Under the pieces are notes generated by a model. The model worked only from the letters and a program-made list of their open reading frames with translations. It had not been told where the DNA came from and did not search any database. The translations under genes were made by a program, and so were the position numbers. Source: Alphaproteobacteria bacterium (GTDB lineage: Bacteria > Pseudomonadota > Alphaproteobacteria > Kiloniellales > DSM-21159). From it: DNA of 59,770 bases. Below, one piece after another: positions 50,898-59,770 of this stretch. The stretch lies in contig JAUILQ010000030.1 of the NCBI GenBank assembly GCA_030433005.1, positions 1 through 59,770 of the forward strand, given 5' to 3'. Position 1 is the stretch's first letter, and every line of letters begins with the position of its first letter.

Positions 50898-51200
50898 TCA
50901 TCGGTCTTCTTGGAGTTCGAACGGAGGATCTGGAAACGGAGGGATAGGCCTTGTCTCACCCGGCTGCATCTCTCCAAGATGCTTCCTTACTCGCCGATAG
51001 CGCGCGTCATCGGGCCTCACTTCATCCCGGGCGCGGGCAACGATGGGCCATTCAGACACGAAGTAGAGAACGATCGTGCCATCGGGGAACATCTCTGCGA
51101 TGCCCACCGTCTCTAAAGGCTCTGCAGGGCAGGGGTGGGGGCCGAAGAGCAATAGCGAACTAGCGACCAGCACCCTGCGCACTGTCGCTACCACACCCAT
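50898..51200 (-). CDS. Small predicted exported protein of unknown function
   Basis: A 100-residue frame (from ATG 51200, with GGAG 8 bases upstream) having a plausible signal peptide (VVATVRRVLVASSLLLFGPHPCPAE) and a short mature domain (TVGIAEMFPDGTIVLYFVSEWPIVARARDEVRPDDARYRRVRKHLGEM) with a Pro-rich tail. Local base composition is lower in GC than the neighbours. No family is recognised. It may be a real exported protein on recently acquired DNA; coding status is uncertain. The rest of 50767-51303 shows no other gene. Confidence 0.5.
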   Translation of the reverse strand: MGVVATVRRVLVASSLLLFGPHPCPAEPLETVGIAEMFPDGTIVLYFVSEWPIVARARDEVRPDDARYRRVRKHLGEMQPGETRPIPPFPDPPFELQEDR

Positions 51201-51303
51201 ATGTTCAGCTCCGACTCCAATGGCACTCACGCCCGGGCGCATCGCAGCGGGAACACATCTCAACCCTCTTGGCCAAGGCCGACGTTAGGATATCCTTTCG
51301 GCA

Positions 51304-52728
51304 ATGACCCTGTCACCGACCCGTCGCGGCCTGCTGCGGGCCGCCGCCGCCGGCAGCCTCGCCGCCGCCCTGCCCCGCCCCGTCTTCGCCGAGAGCCCGC
51401 GCGTCCTCACGCCGCGGCCGGCCGAGGCGCAGCTGGTCGGGCCCTCCTATCCGAAGACCGCGGTCTGGGGCTACGACGGCAAGGTGCCCGGCCCGACCCT
51501 GCGGGTGCGCCGCGGCGAACGGCTGGCGGTGCGCCTCGACAACGGCCTCCCGCAGCCGACGACGCTGCACTGGCACGGCATCCGCCTGCCCAACGCCATG
51601 GACGGCGTGCCCGGCGTCACCCAGGCGGCGGTCGCGCCCGGCGAGTCCTTCGACTACGCCTTCGCGCCGCCCGACGCCGGCACCTACTGGTACCACTCCC
51701 ACGTCAACTCGGCCGAGCAGGGCGCGCGCGGCCTCGCCGGCCCGCTGATCGTCGAGGAGCCGGACGGCGCCTGGGCCGAGGCCAACGGCGTCGACCGCGA
51801 GGAGACCTGGCTGCTCGGCGACTGGCGGCTGACCGACGAGGCCCAGCTCGCCGAGCCGATCACCACCCTCATGGACGCCAGCCACGGCGGGCGCATCGGC
51901 AACACCGTGACGCTCAACGGCTTCATCCCCGAGGCCTGGCCGGTGACCGCCGGCGAGCGCGTGCGCCTGCGCCTGGTCAATACCGCCAACGCGCGCTTCT
52001 TCGCGCTGACCTTCGAGGGCCACGACCCCTGGGTCGTCGCCGTCGACGGCCAGCCCTGCCCGCCCTTCCAGGCCAGCCAGGGTCGCATCGTGCTGGCGCC
52101 GGCCGGGCGCGTCGACCTGCTGATCGACATGACCGCCGAGCCGGGCCAGCGCTTCACGCTCAGCGACGACGCCTACCCGCGCAACGCCTACCGCCTGCTC
52201 GACATCGCCTACGCCGAGGCGGCCGGCACCCGGCCGCGCCGGCCGGCGCCCTCGGCCCTGCCGGCCAACCCGCTGCCCGAGCCCGACCTGGGCGCCGCCG
52301 AGACGCTGGAGATCGCGCTGGAGGGCGGCGCCATGGGCGGCCTCGCCGAGGCGCGGCTCGGCGGCAAGACCATGGGCCTGCGCGCGCTGGCCCAGCAGGG
52401 CAAGGTCTGGGCGCTCAACGGCGTGGTCGCCGGCGACGGCGAGCACCCGCTGCTCGGCGAGCTGGCGCTCGGCCGCAGCTATCGCCTGCTGCTGGAGAAC
52501 CGCACCGCCTTTCCGCACCCCATGCACCTGCACGGCCACCACTTCAGGCTGATCGCCCGCGACGGCCGCGAGGACGACCGCGGCATCTGGCACGACACGG
52601 TGATCGTCAACCCGGACAGCCGCGTCGAGGTCGCCTTCGTCGCCGACAACCCCGGCGACTGGCTGTTCCACTGCCACGTGCCCGAGCACATGATGGCCGG
52701 CATGACCGGCCTGTTCCGGGTCGGGTGA
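51304..52728 (+). CDS. Multicopper oxidase (laccase/CueO-like), Tat-exported
   Basis: A 474-residue three-cupredoxin-domain oxidase. It has a twin-arginine signal (TRRGLLRAAAAGSLAAALPRPVFAE). The copper ligands are all present: LHWHGIRLPN and YWYHSHVN (type 2/3), HPMHLHGHHF, and WLFHCHVPEHMMAGM with the HCHxxxHxxxM type 1 pattern. No Met-rich insert like CueO's is evident, so a role in copper tolerance is uncertain. The ATG at 51304 is weakly placed, with TTTCGGCA upstream. It lies between purC and purS. Confidence 0.92.
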   Translation: MTLSPTRRGLLRAAAAGSLAAALPRPVFAESPRVLTPRPAEAQLVGPSYPKTAVWGYDGKVPGPTLRVRRGERLAVRLDNGLPQPTTLHWHGIRLPNAMDGVPGVTQAAVAPGESFDYAFAPPDAGTYWYHSHVNSAEQGARGLAGPLIVEEPDGAWAEANGVDREETWLLGDWRLTDEAQLAEPITTLMDASHGGRIGNTVTLNGFIPEAWPVTAGERVRLRLVNTANARFFALTFEGHDPWVVAVDGQPCPPFQASQGRIVLAPAGRVDLLIDMTAEPGQRFTLSDDAYPRNAYRLLDIAYAEAAGTRPRRPAPSALPANPLPEPDLGAAETLEIALEGGAMGGLAEARLGGKTMGLRALAQQGKVWALNGVVAGDGEHPLLGELALGRSYRLLLENRTAFPHPMHLHGHHFRLIARDGREDDRGIWHDTVIVNPDSRVEVAFVADNPGDWLFHCHVPEHMMAGMTGLFRVG

Positions 52729-52743
52729 GGCAGGGCGCTGACC

Positions 52744-52913
52744 TCTTCCGTAGGCGTCACCCTCGCGGAGTTTACCCTCGAGAAGTCGGGGGGGCGAGGG
52801 TCCGGAGAACCGCGCCGCCGGCACGGACCGCCGACAGTCTGCACGGGCGTCTCTTTCCTCTGGATCCTCGGCCCCCGACTGCTCGAGGGTAAACTCCGCG
52901 AGGATGACGGAAG
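52744..52913. repeat. 170-bp inverted repeat C between the multicopper oxidase and purS
   Basis: The core arms 52761-52782 and 52882-52903 (CCTCGCGGAGTTTACCCTCG..) are perfect over 22 bp and extend imperfectly on both sides (CTTCCGT..AGTCGGGG). Between them is ~100 bp including a second weak pairing (CGAGGGTCC / GGATCCTCG). The AT-richer GGAGTTTACC core is unlike the other repeats here. The remaining intergenic bases 52729-53020 show no gene. Confidence 0.8.
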
Positions 52914-53020
52914 GGAGGAACGGGCACCGCACCGCGCGGCCCTCGCGCGCGTTGCCTGGACTCGGATCCGCGGGTAGGTTGCCGCGCGAATCCTCCCGCT
53001 CCAGACAGACCGGAACGCGC

Positions 53021-53263
53021 ATGAAGGCCAAAGTCCACGTCACCCTCAAGCCCGGGGTGCTCGACCCCCAGGGCAAGGCGATCCACCACGCGCTCGGCGC
53101 GCTCGGCTTCGCGGGCGTCGAGGCGGTGCGCCAGGGCAAGGTGATCGAGCTGGAGCTGGCCGAGACCGACCGGGCCCGGGCCGAGGCCGCGCTGGACGAG
53201 ATGTGCCGCAAGCTGCTCGCCAACACGGTGATCGAGAACTACGCCATCGAGCTGACGGACTGA
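53021..53263 (+). CDS. purS: PurS, small subunit of phosphoribosylformylglycinamidine synthase
   Basis: An 80-residue protein bridging PurQ and PurL in FGAM synthesis. [29 protein letters not shown] and the final [14 protein letters not shown] are diagnostic. The ATG at 53021 is the start. It precedes purQ by 11 bases in an operon with purL. Confidence 0.97.
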   Translation: MKAKVHVTLKPGVLDPQGKAIHHALGALGFAGVEAVRQGKVIELELAETDRARAEAALDEMCRKLLANTVIENYAIELTD

Positions 53264-53274
53264 GGCAACGCCCC

Positions 53275-53960
53275 ATGCGATCCGCCGTCATCGTCTTCCC
53301 CGGTTCGAACCGGGAAATGGACATGGTCGCCGCCCTGGAGCAGGCCTCGGGCCGCAAGCCGGCGCTGGTCTGGCACAAGGACAGCGAGCTGCCGGAGGTC
53401 GACCTGATCGTCCTGCCCGGCGGCTTCAGCCACGGCGACTACCTGCGCGCCGGCGCCATGGCCGCCAACAGCCCGGTGATGAACGAGGTCCGCCGCCGCG
53501 CCGAGAAGGGCGTGCCGGTGCTGGGCGTCTGCAACGGCTTCCAGATCCTGACCGAGGCACGGCTGCTGCCCGGCGCGCTGATGCGCAACGCCTCGCTGCG
53601 CTTCGTCTGCAGGAACGTCACGCTGCGCGTCGAGAACGCCCAGACGCTGTTCACCGGCGCCCTGGAGGCCGGCCAGCGGATGACCGTCCCCTGCGCCCAC
53701 ATGGACGGCAACTACTTCGCCGACGACGACACCCTGAAGCGCCTGGAGGACACGGGCGGCGTCGCCTTCCGCTACGTCGACGCGGCCGGCGAGACCACCG
53801 ACGAGGCCAACCCCAACGGCTCGCGCGACAGCATCGCCGGCGTCTTCAACGAGACCAAGACGGTGCTCGGCCTGATGCCGCACCCCGAGGACGCCGTCGA
53901 CCCGCTGCACGGCGGCACCGAGGGCCGCGCCCTCTTCGCCGGCATCGTCAAAGCCCTCTC

Positions 53961-53964
<4 letters not shown>
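53275..53964 (+). CDS. purQ: PurQ, glutamine amidotransferase subunit of FGAM synthase
   Basis: A 229-residue class I glutamine amidotransferase supplying ammonia to PurL. The nucleophile is C86 (GVCNGFQIL), and the catalytic His/Glu are H203 and E205 (LMPHPEDAV). The start [12 protein letters not shown] is typical. The stop overlaps the purL GTG start, so PurQ and PurL are translationally coupled. Confidence 0.97.
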
Positions 53965-56207
<2,243 letters not shown>

Positions 56208-56241
56208 CGGCCGGCCGCAGAGCAGGAGAGGAAGCAGTCCC

Positions 56242-56475
56242 ATGCCGATGAACCCGGCCGAGATCGAGAAGATGATCAAGGAAGGCATTCCCGAGGCCGA
56301 GGTCCGGATCGAGGACCTGGCCGGCGACGGCGACCACTACGCGGCCTACGTCAGCTCGCCGGCCTTCAAGGGCAAGACCCGCGTGCAGCAGCACCAGATG
56401 GTCTACCAGGCGCTGCAGGGCCGCATGGGCGGCGAGCTGCACGCCCTGGCGCTGCAGACCTCCGCACCCGACTAG
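56242..56475 (+). CDS. bolA: BolA-family protein
   Basis: A 77-residue BolA protein: [51 protein letters not shown]. BolA pairs with the CGFS glutaredoxin, here the next gene, to form a [2Fe-2S]-bridged complex in Fe-S trafficking. H51-equivalent residues in the FxGxxRVQQHQ block could ligate the cluster. ATG 56242 follows AGGAGAGGAAG. It is co-directional with the pur genes. Confidence 0.95.
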   Translation: MPMNPAEIEKMIKEGIPEAEVRIEDLAGDGDHYAAYVSSPAFKGKTRVQQHQMVYQALQGRMGGELHALALQTSAPD

Positions 56476-56506
56476 CGCACCCGACCAGGCGGCCCCGCCA
56501 AACGGT

Positions 56507-56536
56507 TTGGGCCGCGGGGCCCCGTTTCCCTATACT
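56507..56536 (+). promoter_or_regulatory. Sigma-70-type promoter for grxD
   Basis: TTGGGC (56507-56512), 18-base spacer, TATACT (56531-56536), 49 bases before the grxD ATG. The -10 matches 5 of 6 bases. This allows grxD expression apart from the purSQL-bolA message. Confidence 0.5.
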
Positions 56537-56584
56537 GCCGCGAGCCGACGCGCCGCGGCCACGCCAGAGCAGAGGACCGAAGCG

Positions 56585-56923
56585 ATGGACAATCCCGTCT
56601 TCCAGCGGATCAAGGACGACGTCACCGAGAACGACGTGGTGCTGTTCATGAAGGGCACGCCCGTGTTCCCGCAGTGCGGCTTCTCGGCCGCCGTCGTCCA
56701 GGTGATGAGCCACCTGGGGGTCAAGTTCAAGGGCATCAACGTGCTCGAGGACCCGGGCCTGCGCCAGGGCATCAAGGACTATTCGAGCTGGCCGACCATC
56801 CCCCAGCTCTACGTCAAGGGCGAGTTCGTCGGCGGCTGCGACATCATCCGCGAGATGTTCGAGTCCGGCGAGCTGCAGGAGCTGCTGCAGACCAAGGGCG
56901 TCGAGGTCCGCCCGGCCGCCTGA
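56585..56923 (+). CDS. grxD: Monothiol glutaredoxin GrxD (CGFS type)
   Basis: A 112-residue CGFS glutaredoxin (C31) with [45 protein letters not shown]. It carries [2Fe-2S] clusters, bound with glutathione, and works with BolA. The start is ATG 56585. The gene is followed by a strong intrinsic terminator, closing this block. Confidence 0.96.
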   Translation: MDNPVFQRIKDDVTENDVVLFMKGTPVFPQCGFSAAVVQVMSHLGVKFKGINVLEDPGLRQGIKDYSSWPTIPQLYVKGEFVGGCDIIREMFESGELQELLQTKGVEVRPAA

Positions 56924-56953
56924 GGCGTCTCGCGACGCCTCACCGTTTTGGAG

Positions 56954-56990
56954 GGGCCCCGGCCGCAGCGGCCGGGGCCCTTTCGTTTGT
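56954..56990 (+). terminator. Rho-independent terminator after grxD
   Basis: GGGCCCCGGCCGC (56954-56966) pairs perfectly with GCGGCCGGGGCCC (56968-56980), 13 bp, followed by TTTCGTTTGT. It lies 30 bases after the grxD stop. The T run is broken by CG, but the stem is very strong. Confidence 0.85.
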
Positions 56991-57113
56991 CCGAAGCCGC
57001 GGCGGCCGCGCCGCAGGGGCGGCGCCTGTCACGCTTTCGCCACGGGGCGGGGAAACCCCTGCCACGCTCGCGGGTTTACCTTCCGGTCATCCCTACTGCC
57101 GGATACTCGCCTC

Positions 57114-57551
57114 ATGAGCCTTCTGACTGCCAGCAAGACCGCCTCCCCGCTCGCCGGCGCCGCCGCCCGTGTCCCGGCCGCCCATGGAGCGGCCCATGCA
57201 GCCGCCCATGCCTGGGGCCAGACGCTGCTGCCGCTGAGCTCGCCGCCGGGCATCCGCGCCGGGCACCGGCCGGCCGTGGCGGCGGCGAGCGCCGGCGTGG
57301 CGCTCTACGCCAACCGCCTGCCGTCGCGCCAGGAGCTGGTGCGCGACCGGCGCGCCGGCCTGGAGGTGGCGCTGGTCTACACCGACGGCGAGCTGCCGCT
57401 GGAGCTGCCGGCCGACTGCGTCGCGCACGGCTTTTTCTACGCCGGCTTGGCGATCGAGTCGGCGCTGCATCTGGCGGAGACCGATCTCGCCGAGCGCGGC
57501 CTGCGCGTCGAGATCCGCAGCCCCGCCGCCCTTGCCGCCGCCGCTGATTGA
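57114..57551 (+). CDS. Hypothetical protein with Ala/His-rich N-terminus
   Basis: A 145-residue frame. The N-terminal third is low complexity (RVPAAHGAAHAAAHAWGQ). The rest is a compact domain (SAGVALYANRLPSRQELVRDRRAGLEVALVYTDGELP.., CVAHGFFYAGLAIESALHLAETDLAERGLRVE). I do not recognise a family. Codon pattern (GC at third positions) suggests it is real. The ATG at 57114 is the first start after a plausible gap; no strong ribosome-binding site is visible. Confidence 0.6.
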   Translation: MSLLTASKTASPLAGAAARVPAAHGAAHAAAHAWGQTLLPLSSPPGIRAGHRPAVAAASAGVALYANRLPSRQELVRDRRAGLEVALVYTDGELPLELPADCVAHGFFYAGLAIESALHLAETDLAERGLRVEIRSPAALAAAAD

Positions 57552-57644
57552 GGCGAGGCCTGCGCCGCAAACTTCCGGCGGCGATCTTGTCGGGGTGACA
57601 AAGCAGGACTTTCGCCGGCCCCGGCCCGCCGCCAGGATCGCGCC

Positions 57645-58553
57645 ATGAGCAGCGCGAGCCTTTCCGACACGCGCCGCGACAGCCTGGGGCAGCTGCTCGG
57701 GCTGCTCGGCGTCGTCGCCTTTTCCGGCACCGTGCCGGCCACCGTCCTGGCGCTCGAGTCCTTCTCGGCGGGCTTCGTGGCACTCGGCCGCGCGGCCTTG
57801 GCCGGGCTGGTTGCCGGCGCGCTGCTCATCGCCTTCCGCCAGCGCCGGCCGAACAGCGCGGAGCTGCGCGGCCTGGTCTCGGTCGCCGCCGGCGTCGTCT
57901 TCGGCTTCCCGCTGCTGATGACCTGGGCGCTGCAGAGCGTCGATGCGGCGCACGGCTCGGTCGTGCTCGGCATCCTGCCGCTGGCGACCGCCGCCGCCGG
58001 CGCGCTGCTGCAGGGCGAGCGCCCCTCCCTCGCTTTCTGGCTCGCCGCGCTGGCCGGCAGCGCCACCGTCGTCGTCTTCGCGCTCTGGGACAACGCGGGA
58101 AGCGAGGCCGGCAGCCTCGCCTGGGGCGACCTCGCGCTGCTTGCCGCCGTGCTGCTGGCCGCGCTCGGCTACGCCGAGGGCGCGCGGGTCTCGGCCAGCC
58201 TGGGCGGCTGGCAGACGATCTGCTGGGCGCTCGTGCTCTCGCTGCCGATCCTGCTGCCGGTCGCCGCCTGGGAGCTTTGGCAGCGCGGCACGGCCCCGGT
58301 CACGGAGGCTGCCTGGAGCGGCTTCCTCTACGTCGCGCTGATCAGCCAGCTCGGCGGCTTCTTCGCCTGGTACCGCGGCCTGGCGCTCGGCGGCGTCGCC
58401 CGGGTCAGCCAGCTGCAGCTGCTGCAGCCCTTCGTCACCCTGGTCTTCGTCTGGTTGGCCCTGAGCCGCCCGATCGACGCCACGACCCTGCTGTTCGCCG
58501 CCCTGGTCGTCGCCTGGGTCGGCCTCGGCCGCCTGACCCGCGTCCGGCGCTGA
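57645..58553 (+). CDS. DMT-superfamily (EamA) membrane transporter
   Basis: A 302-residue protein of about ten helices in two EamA repeats (LLGVVAFSGTVPATVLALESF and LALLAAVLLAALGYAEGARVS). This is the second DMT gene of the window and is clearly different in sequence from the first. The substrate is unknown. The ATG at 57645 is used. It is convergent with the YgiD-type dioxygenase, with repeat A2 between. Confidence 0.9.
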   Translation: MSSASLSDTRRDSLGQLLGLLGVVAFSGTVPATVLALESFSAGFVALGRAALAGLVAGALLIAFRQRRPNSAELRGLVSVAAGVVFGFPLLMTWALQSVDAAHGSVVLGILPLATAAAGALLQGERPSLAFWLAALAGSATVVVFALWDNAGSEAGSLAWGDLALLAAVLLAALGYAEGARVSASLGGWQTICWALVLSLPILLPVAAWELWQRGTAPVTEAAWSGFLYVALISQLGGFFAWYRGLALGGVARVSQLQLLQPFVTLVFVWLALSRPIDATTLLFAALVVAWVGLGRLTRVRR

Positions 58554-58562
58554 GGCGGAAGC

Positions 58563-58685
58563 CCCCACCTCACCCCGGCCCTCTCCCCCCCCAAGGGGGC
58601 GGAGAGGGAGTCGAACGGCGGTGTCAGCGCCTCTAGCGTCCCCTCTCCGCCCCGTTGGGGGGGAGAGGGCCGGGGTGAGGTGGGG
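58563..58685. repeat. Inverted repeat A2 (REP-like) with nested hairpins
   Basis: The outer arms 58563-58591 and 58657-58685 are perfect over 29 bp (CCCCACCTCACCCCGGCCCT..). Inside, GGGGCGGAGAGGG (58596-58608) pairs with CCCTCTCCGCCCC (58641-58653). The left half is itself a hairpin, CCCTCTCC..GGAGAGGG. It fills the gap between two convergent genes, and its left half is repeated at 59594-59645. Confidence 0.9.
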
Positions 58686-58712
58686 AGCGGCGCCTCCGCC
58701 GGCCGGAAGCCG

Positions 58713-59492
58713 TCACCCCCAGGCGAAGGCGGCCATCGACAGGCTGCCGTGCTCGAAGCCGCGGTGCAGGACGCGGCCCGGTGCGCCGCCGCCGGCACCG
58801 AGCGCGACGAGGAGCGGCAGGAAGTGCTCGTCGCTCGGCTGGGCGACGCGGGCCTCGGGGGCGTCGTCGAGCCAGGCGGCCAGCGCCGCCGCGTCGCCCG
58901 CCTCGACCGCGCCGACCAGCCAGTCCTCGAAGGCCTGCGCCCAGGCTGGGAGCGGGCCGCCGCCGTAGCGGATCCGGCCGAGGTTGTGCACCGCCCCGCC
59001 CGAGCCGAGCACCAGCACGCCCTCGTCGCGCAAGGGCGCCAGCGCGCGGCCGAGCGCGAGGTGGGCGGCGGCGTCGCTGGCCGGCTGCACCGAGAGCTGG
59101 ACGACCGGGATATCGGCTTCGGGATAGGCCAGCAGCAGCGGCACCCAGGCGCCGTGGTCGAGGCCTTGTCCCGGATCGAGCTCCGCCCGCAGGCCGGCGG
59201 CGCGCAGCAGCCCGGCGGCGCGCTCGGCCAGGGCTGGCGCGCCCGGCACCGGGTAGCGCAGCGCATAGAGTTCGCGCGGAAAGCCGTGGAAGTCGTGCAC
59301 CGTCGCCGGCCGCTCGGCAATAGAGAGCGTCGGCCGCGCCGTCTCCCAGTGCGCCGAGACCGCCAGGATCGCCAGCGGGCGCGGGAGCTGCCGGCCGAGG
59401 CCGGCGAGGAAGGCGCGCGCCGGGCTGGCCGCCTCGAAGGGCAGCGTCGGCGCGCCGTGCGAGACGAAGAGGCTGGGCAGGGACTGGGTCAT
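58713..59492 (-). CDS. Class III extradiol ring-cleavage dioxygenase (YgiD/DODA type)
   Basis: A 259-residue LigB-fold protein. Metal ligands are in LFVSHGAPTLPFE (H12) and VSAHWET (H48), with the further LDHGAWVPL His (H113) characteristic of the YgiD/4,5-DOPA extradiol dioxygenase group. The group cleaves catechols between or next to hydroxyls, although the natural bacterial substrate is often unknown. The ATG at 59492 is the start. Its upstream region carries repeat A3 and the IS edge. Confidence 0.9.
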   Translation of the reverse strand: MTQSLPSLFVSHGAPTLPFEAASPARAFLAGLGRQLPRPLAILAVSAHWETARPTLSIAERPATVHDFHGFPRELYALRYPVPGAPALAERAAGLLRAAGLRAELDPGQGLDHGAWVPLLLAYPEADIPVVQLSVQPASDAAAHLALGRALAPLRDEGVLVLGSGGAVHNLGRIRYGGGPLPAWAQAFEDWLVGAVEAGDAAALAAWLDDAPEARVAQPSDEHFLPLLVALGAGGGAPGRVLHRGFEHGSLSMAAFAWG

Positions 59493-59593
59493 AGTCAGCA
59501 GGTACGCCCTGCCGGCGCGCCGCGCCAGAGCCCGCGCGGAAACGCTGTGTCGCCGCGGGACGCTCCCAGGTCTGAGCCTGCCTCCGACGCCCG

Positions 59594-59645
59594 CCCCACC
59601 TCACCCCGGCCCTCTCCCCCCAAGGGCGGAGAGGGAGTCGAACGG
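59594..59645. repeat. Half-copy of the A2 repeat (A3), interrupted by the IS
   Basis: These 52 bases match the left half of A2 (58563-58618) except that the C run is 6 instead of 8 and the G run 3 instead of 5, so the two-base shortening is matched on both sides of the AA loop. The copy stops abruptly at 59645 where the IS-like sequence begins. Confidence 0.8.
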
Positions 59646-59770
59646 TCCGAACCGGTAAGATAGCTGACAGATTGGACCGGCAAGATCGTTGACAGGTTTC
59701 CTGCTCGGCAAAGGGGGACTTTGCCGATGCCGTTCAAGGAGACCTGTGTATTGGACGAGACGCTCAGTTT
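59646..59770 (+). mobile_element. Left end of an IS481-like insertion sequence, cut by the window
   Basis: Two imperfect 19-base direct repeats, CCGGTAAGATAGCTGACAG (59652-59670) and CCGGCAAGATCGTTGACAG (59677-59695), lie ahead of a transposase start. Such subterminal repeats resemble transposase-binding sites. The element begins immediately after half-repeat A3. The right end and the full inverted repeat are outside the window. Confidence 0.6.
59727..59770 (+). CDS. IS481-family transposase, N-terminus only
   Basis: From ATG 59727 the frame reads MPFKETCVLDETLSF to the window end. This closely resembles the opening of IS481-type transposases (M-P-x-K-E-x-x-V-M-D), whose DDE integrase domain would follow. 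Only 14 full codons are visible, so family assignment rests on this short match and the flanking repeats. Confidence 0.6.
   Translation, partial: MPFKETCVLDETLS

Overview
This window is a GC-rich (roughly 70% or more) stretch of a bacterial chromosome, most likely from an alphaproteobacterium of the Rhodospirillales/Kiloniellales type. That placement is inferred from gene content: purS-purQ-purL-bolA-grxD order, three-Cys IscR with CysE and NifS/IscS-type desulfurases, a 1012-residue GlnE, a KMGKT-type TyrS, BluB, and a caa3 oxidase with fused subunits I+III. About 50 protein genes are packed tightly. Many same-strand neighbours overlap by 4 bases (ATGA or GTGA), which indicates translational coupling. 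No rRNA, tRNA, CRISPR array, prophage or plasmid backbone was seen.

Layout. 1-4.8 kb: end of a NYN/LOTUS protein, an EamA transporter, a TauD-type dioxygenase, an FkbM methyltransferase and a Ca2+/Na+ antiporter. 4.9-7.7 kb: a two-subunit molybdenum hydroxylase (IorA/IorB-like). 7.9-11.7 kb: a coupled cassette of MpaB/Lcp-type oxygenase, sulfotransferase, catalase-like haem protein and DUF2165 membrane protein; I regard this as the best candidate for an undescribed pathway. 11.7-15.8 kb: small membrane protein, cupin, MliC-like lipoprotein, HTH protein, gamma-glutamyltransferase. 15.8-21.6 kb (minus strand): a caa3-type oxidase operon, coxB - coxA/C fusion - small membrane protein - ctaG - tri-haem cytochrome c. 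21.7-32.8 kb: MFS exporter, TPR-methyltransferase, mnmA, a phosphonate/iron-type ABC importer (binding protein, ATPase, fused permease), an ABHD18-like hydrolase behind a strong palindrome, and TenA.

32.8-37.1 kb (minus strand): an Fe-S/cysteine operon read from a well-formed promoter whose -35 box sits inside an IscR-type palindrome: cysE - iscR - nifS-like - iscS-like - fdx - tenA. Two complete cysteine desulfurases sit side by side with no scaffold gene in the window. 37.1-49.2 kb: housekeeping genes (hydrolase, anmK, tyrS, AsmA/YhdP-like protein, glnE, bcp, DUF455 ferritin-like protein, tag). 49.3-56.9 kb: purC, then an interruption (bluB, small exported protein, multicopper oxidase, a 170-bp inverted repeat), then purS-purQ-purL, bolA and grxD. 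57.1-59.5 kb: hypothetical protein, EamA transporter, YgiD/DODA-type dioxygenase. The right edge enters an IS481-like insertion sequence.

The recurrent non-coding theme is inverted repeats in gene-end intergenic spaces. They form at least two families (CCCTCTCC..GGAGAGGG type and CTCGACRGGCTCGGGACGAAG type). One copy differs from another by matched 2-base changes on both arms, and the IS at the right edge appears to sit inside another copy.
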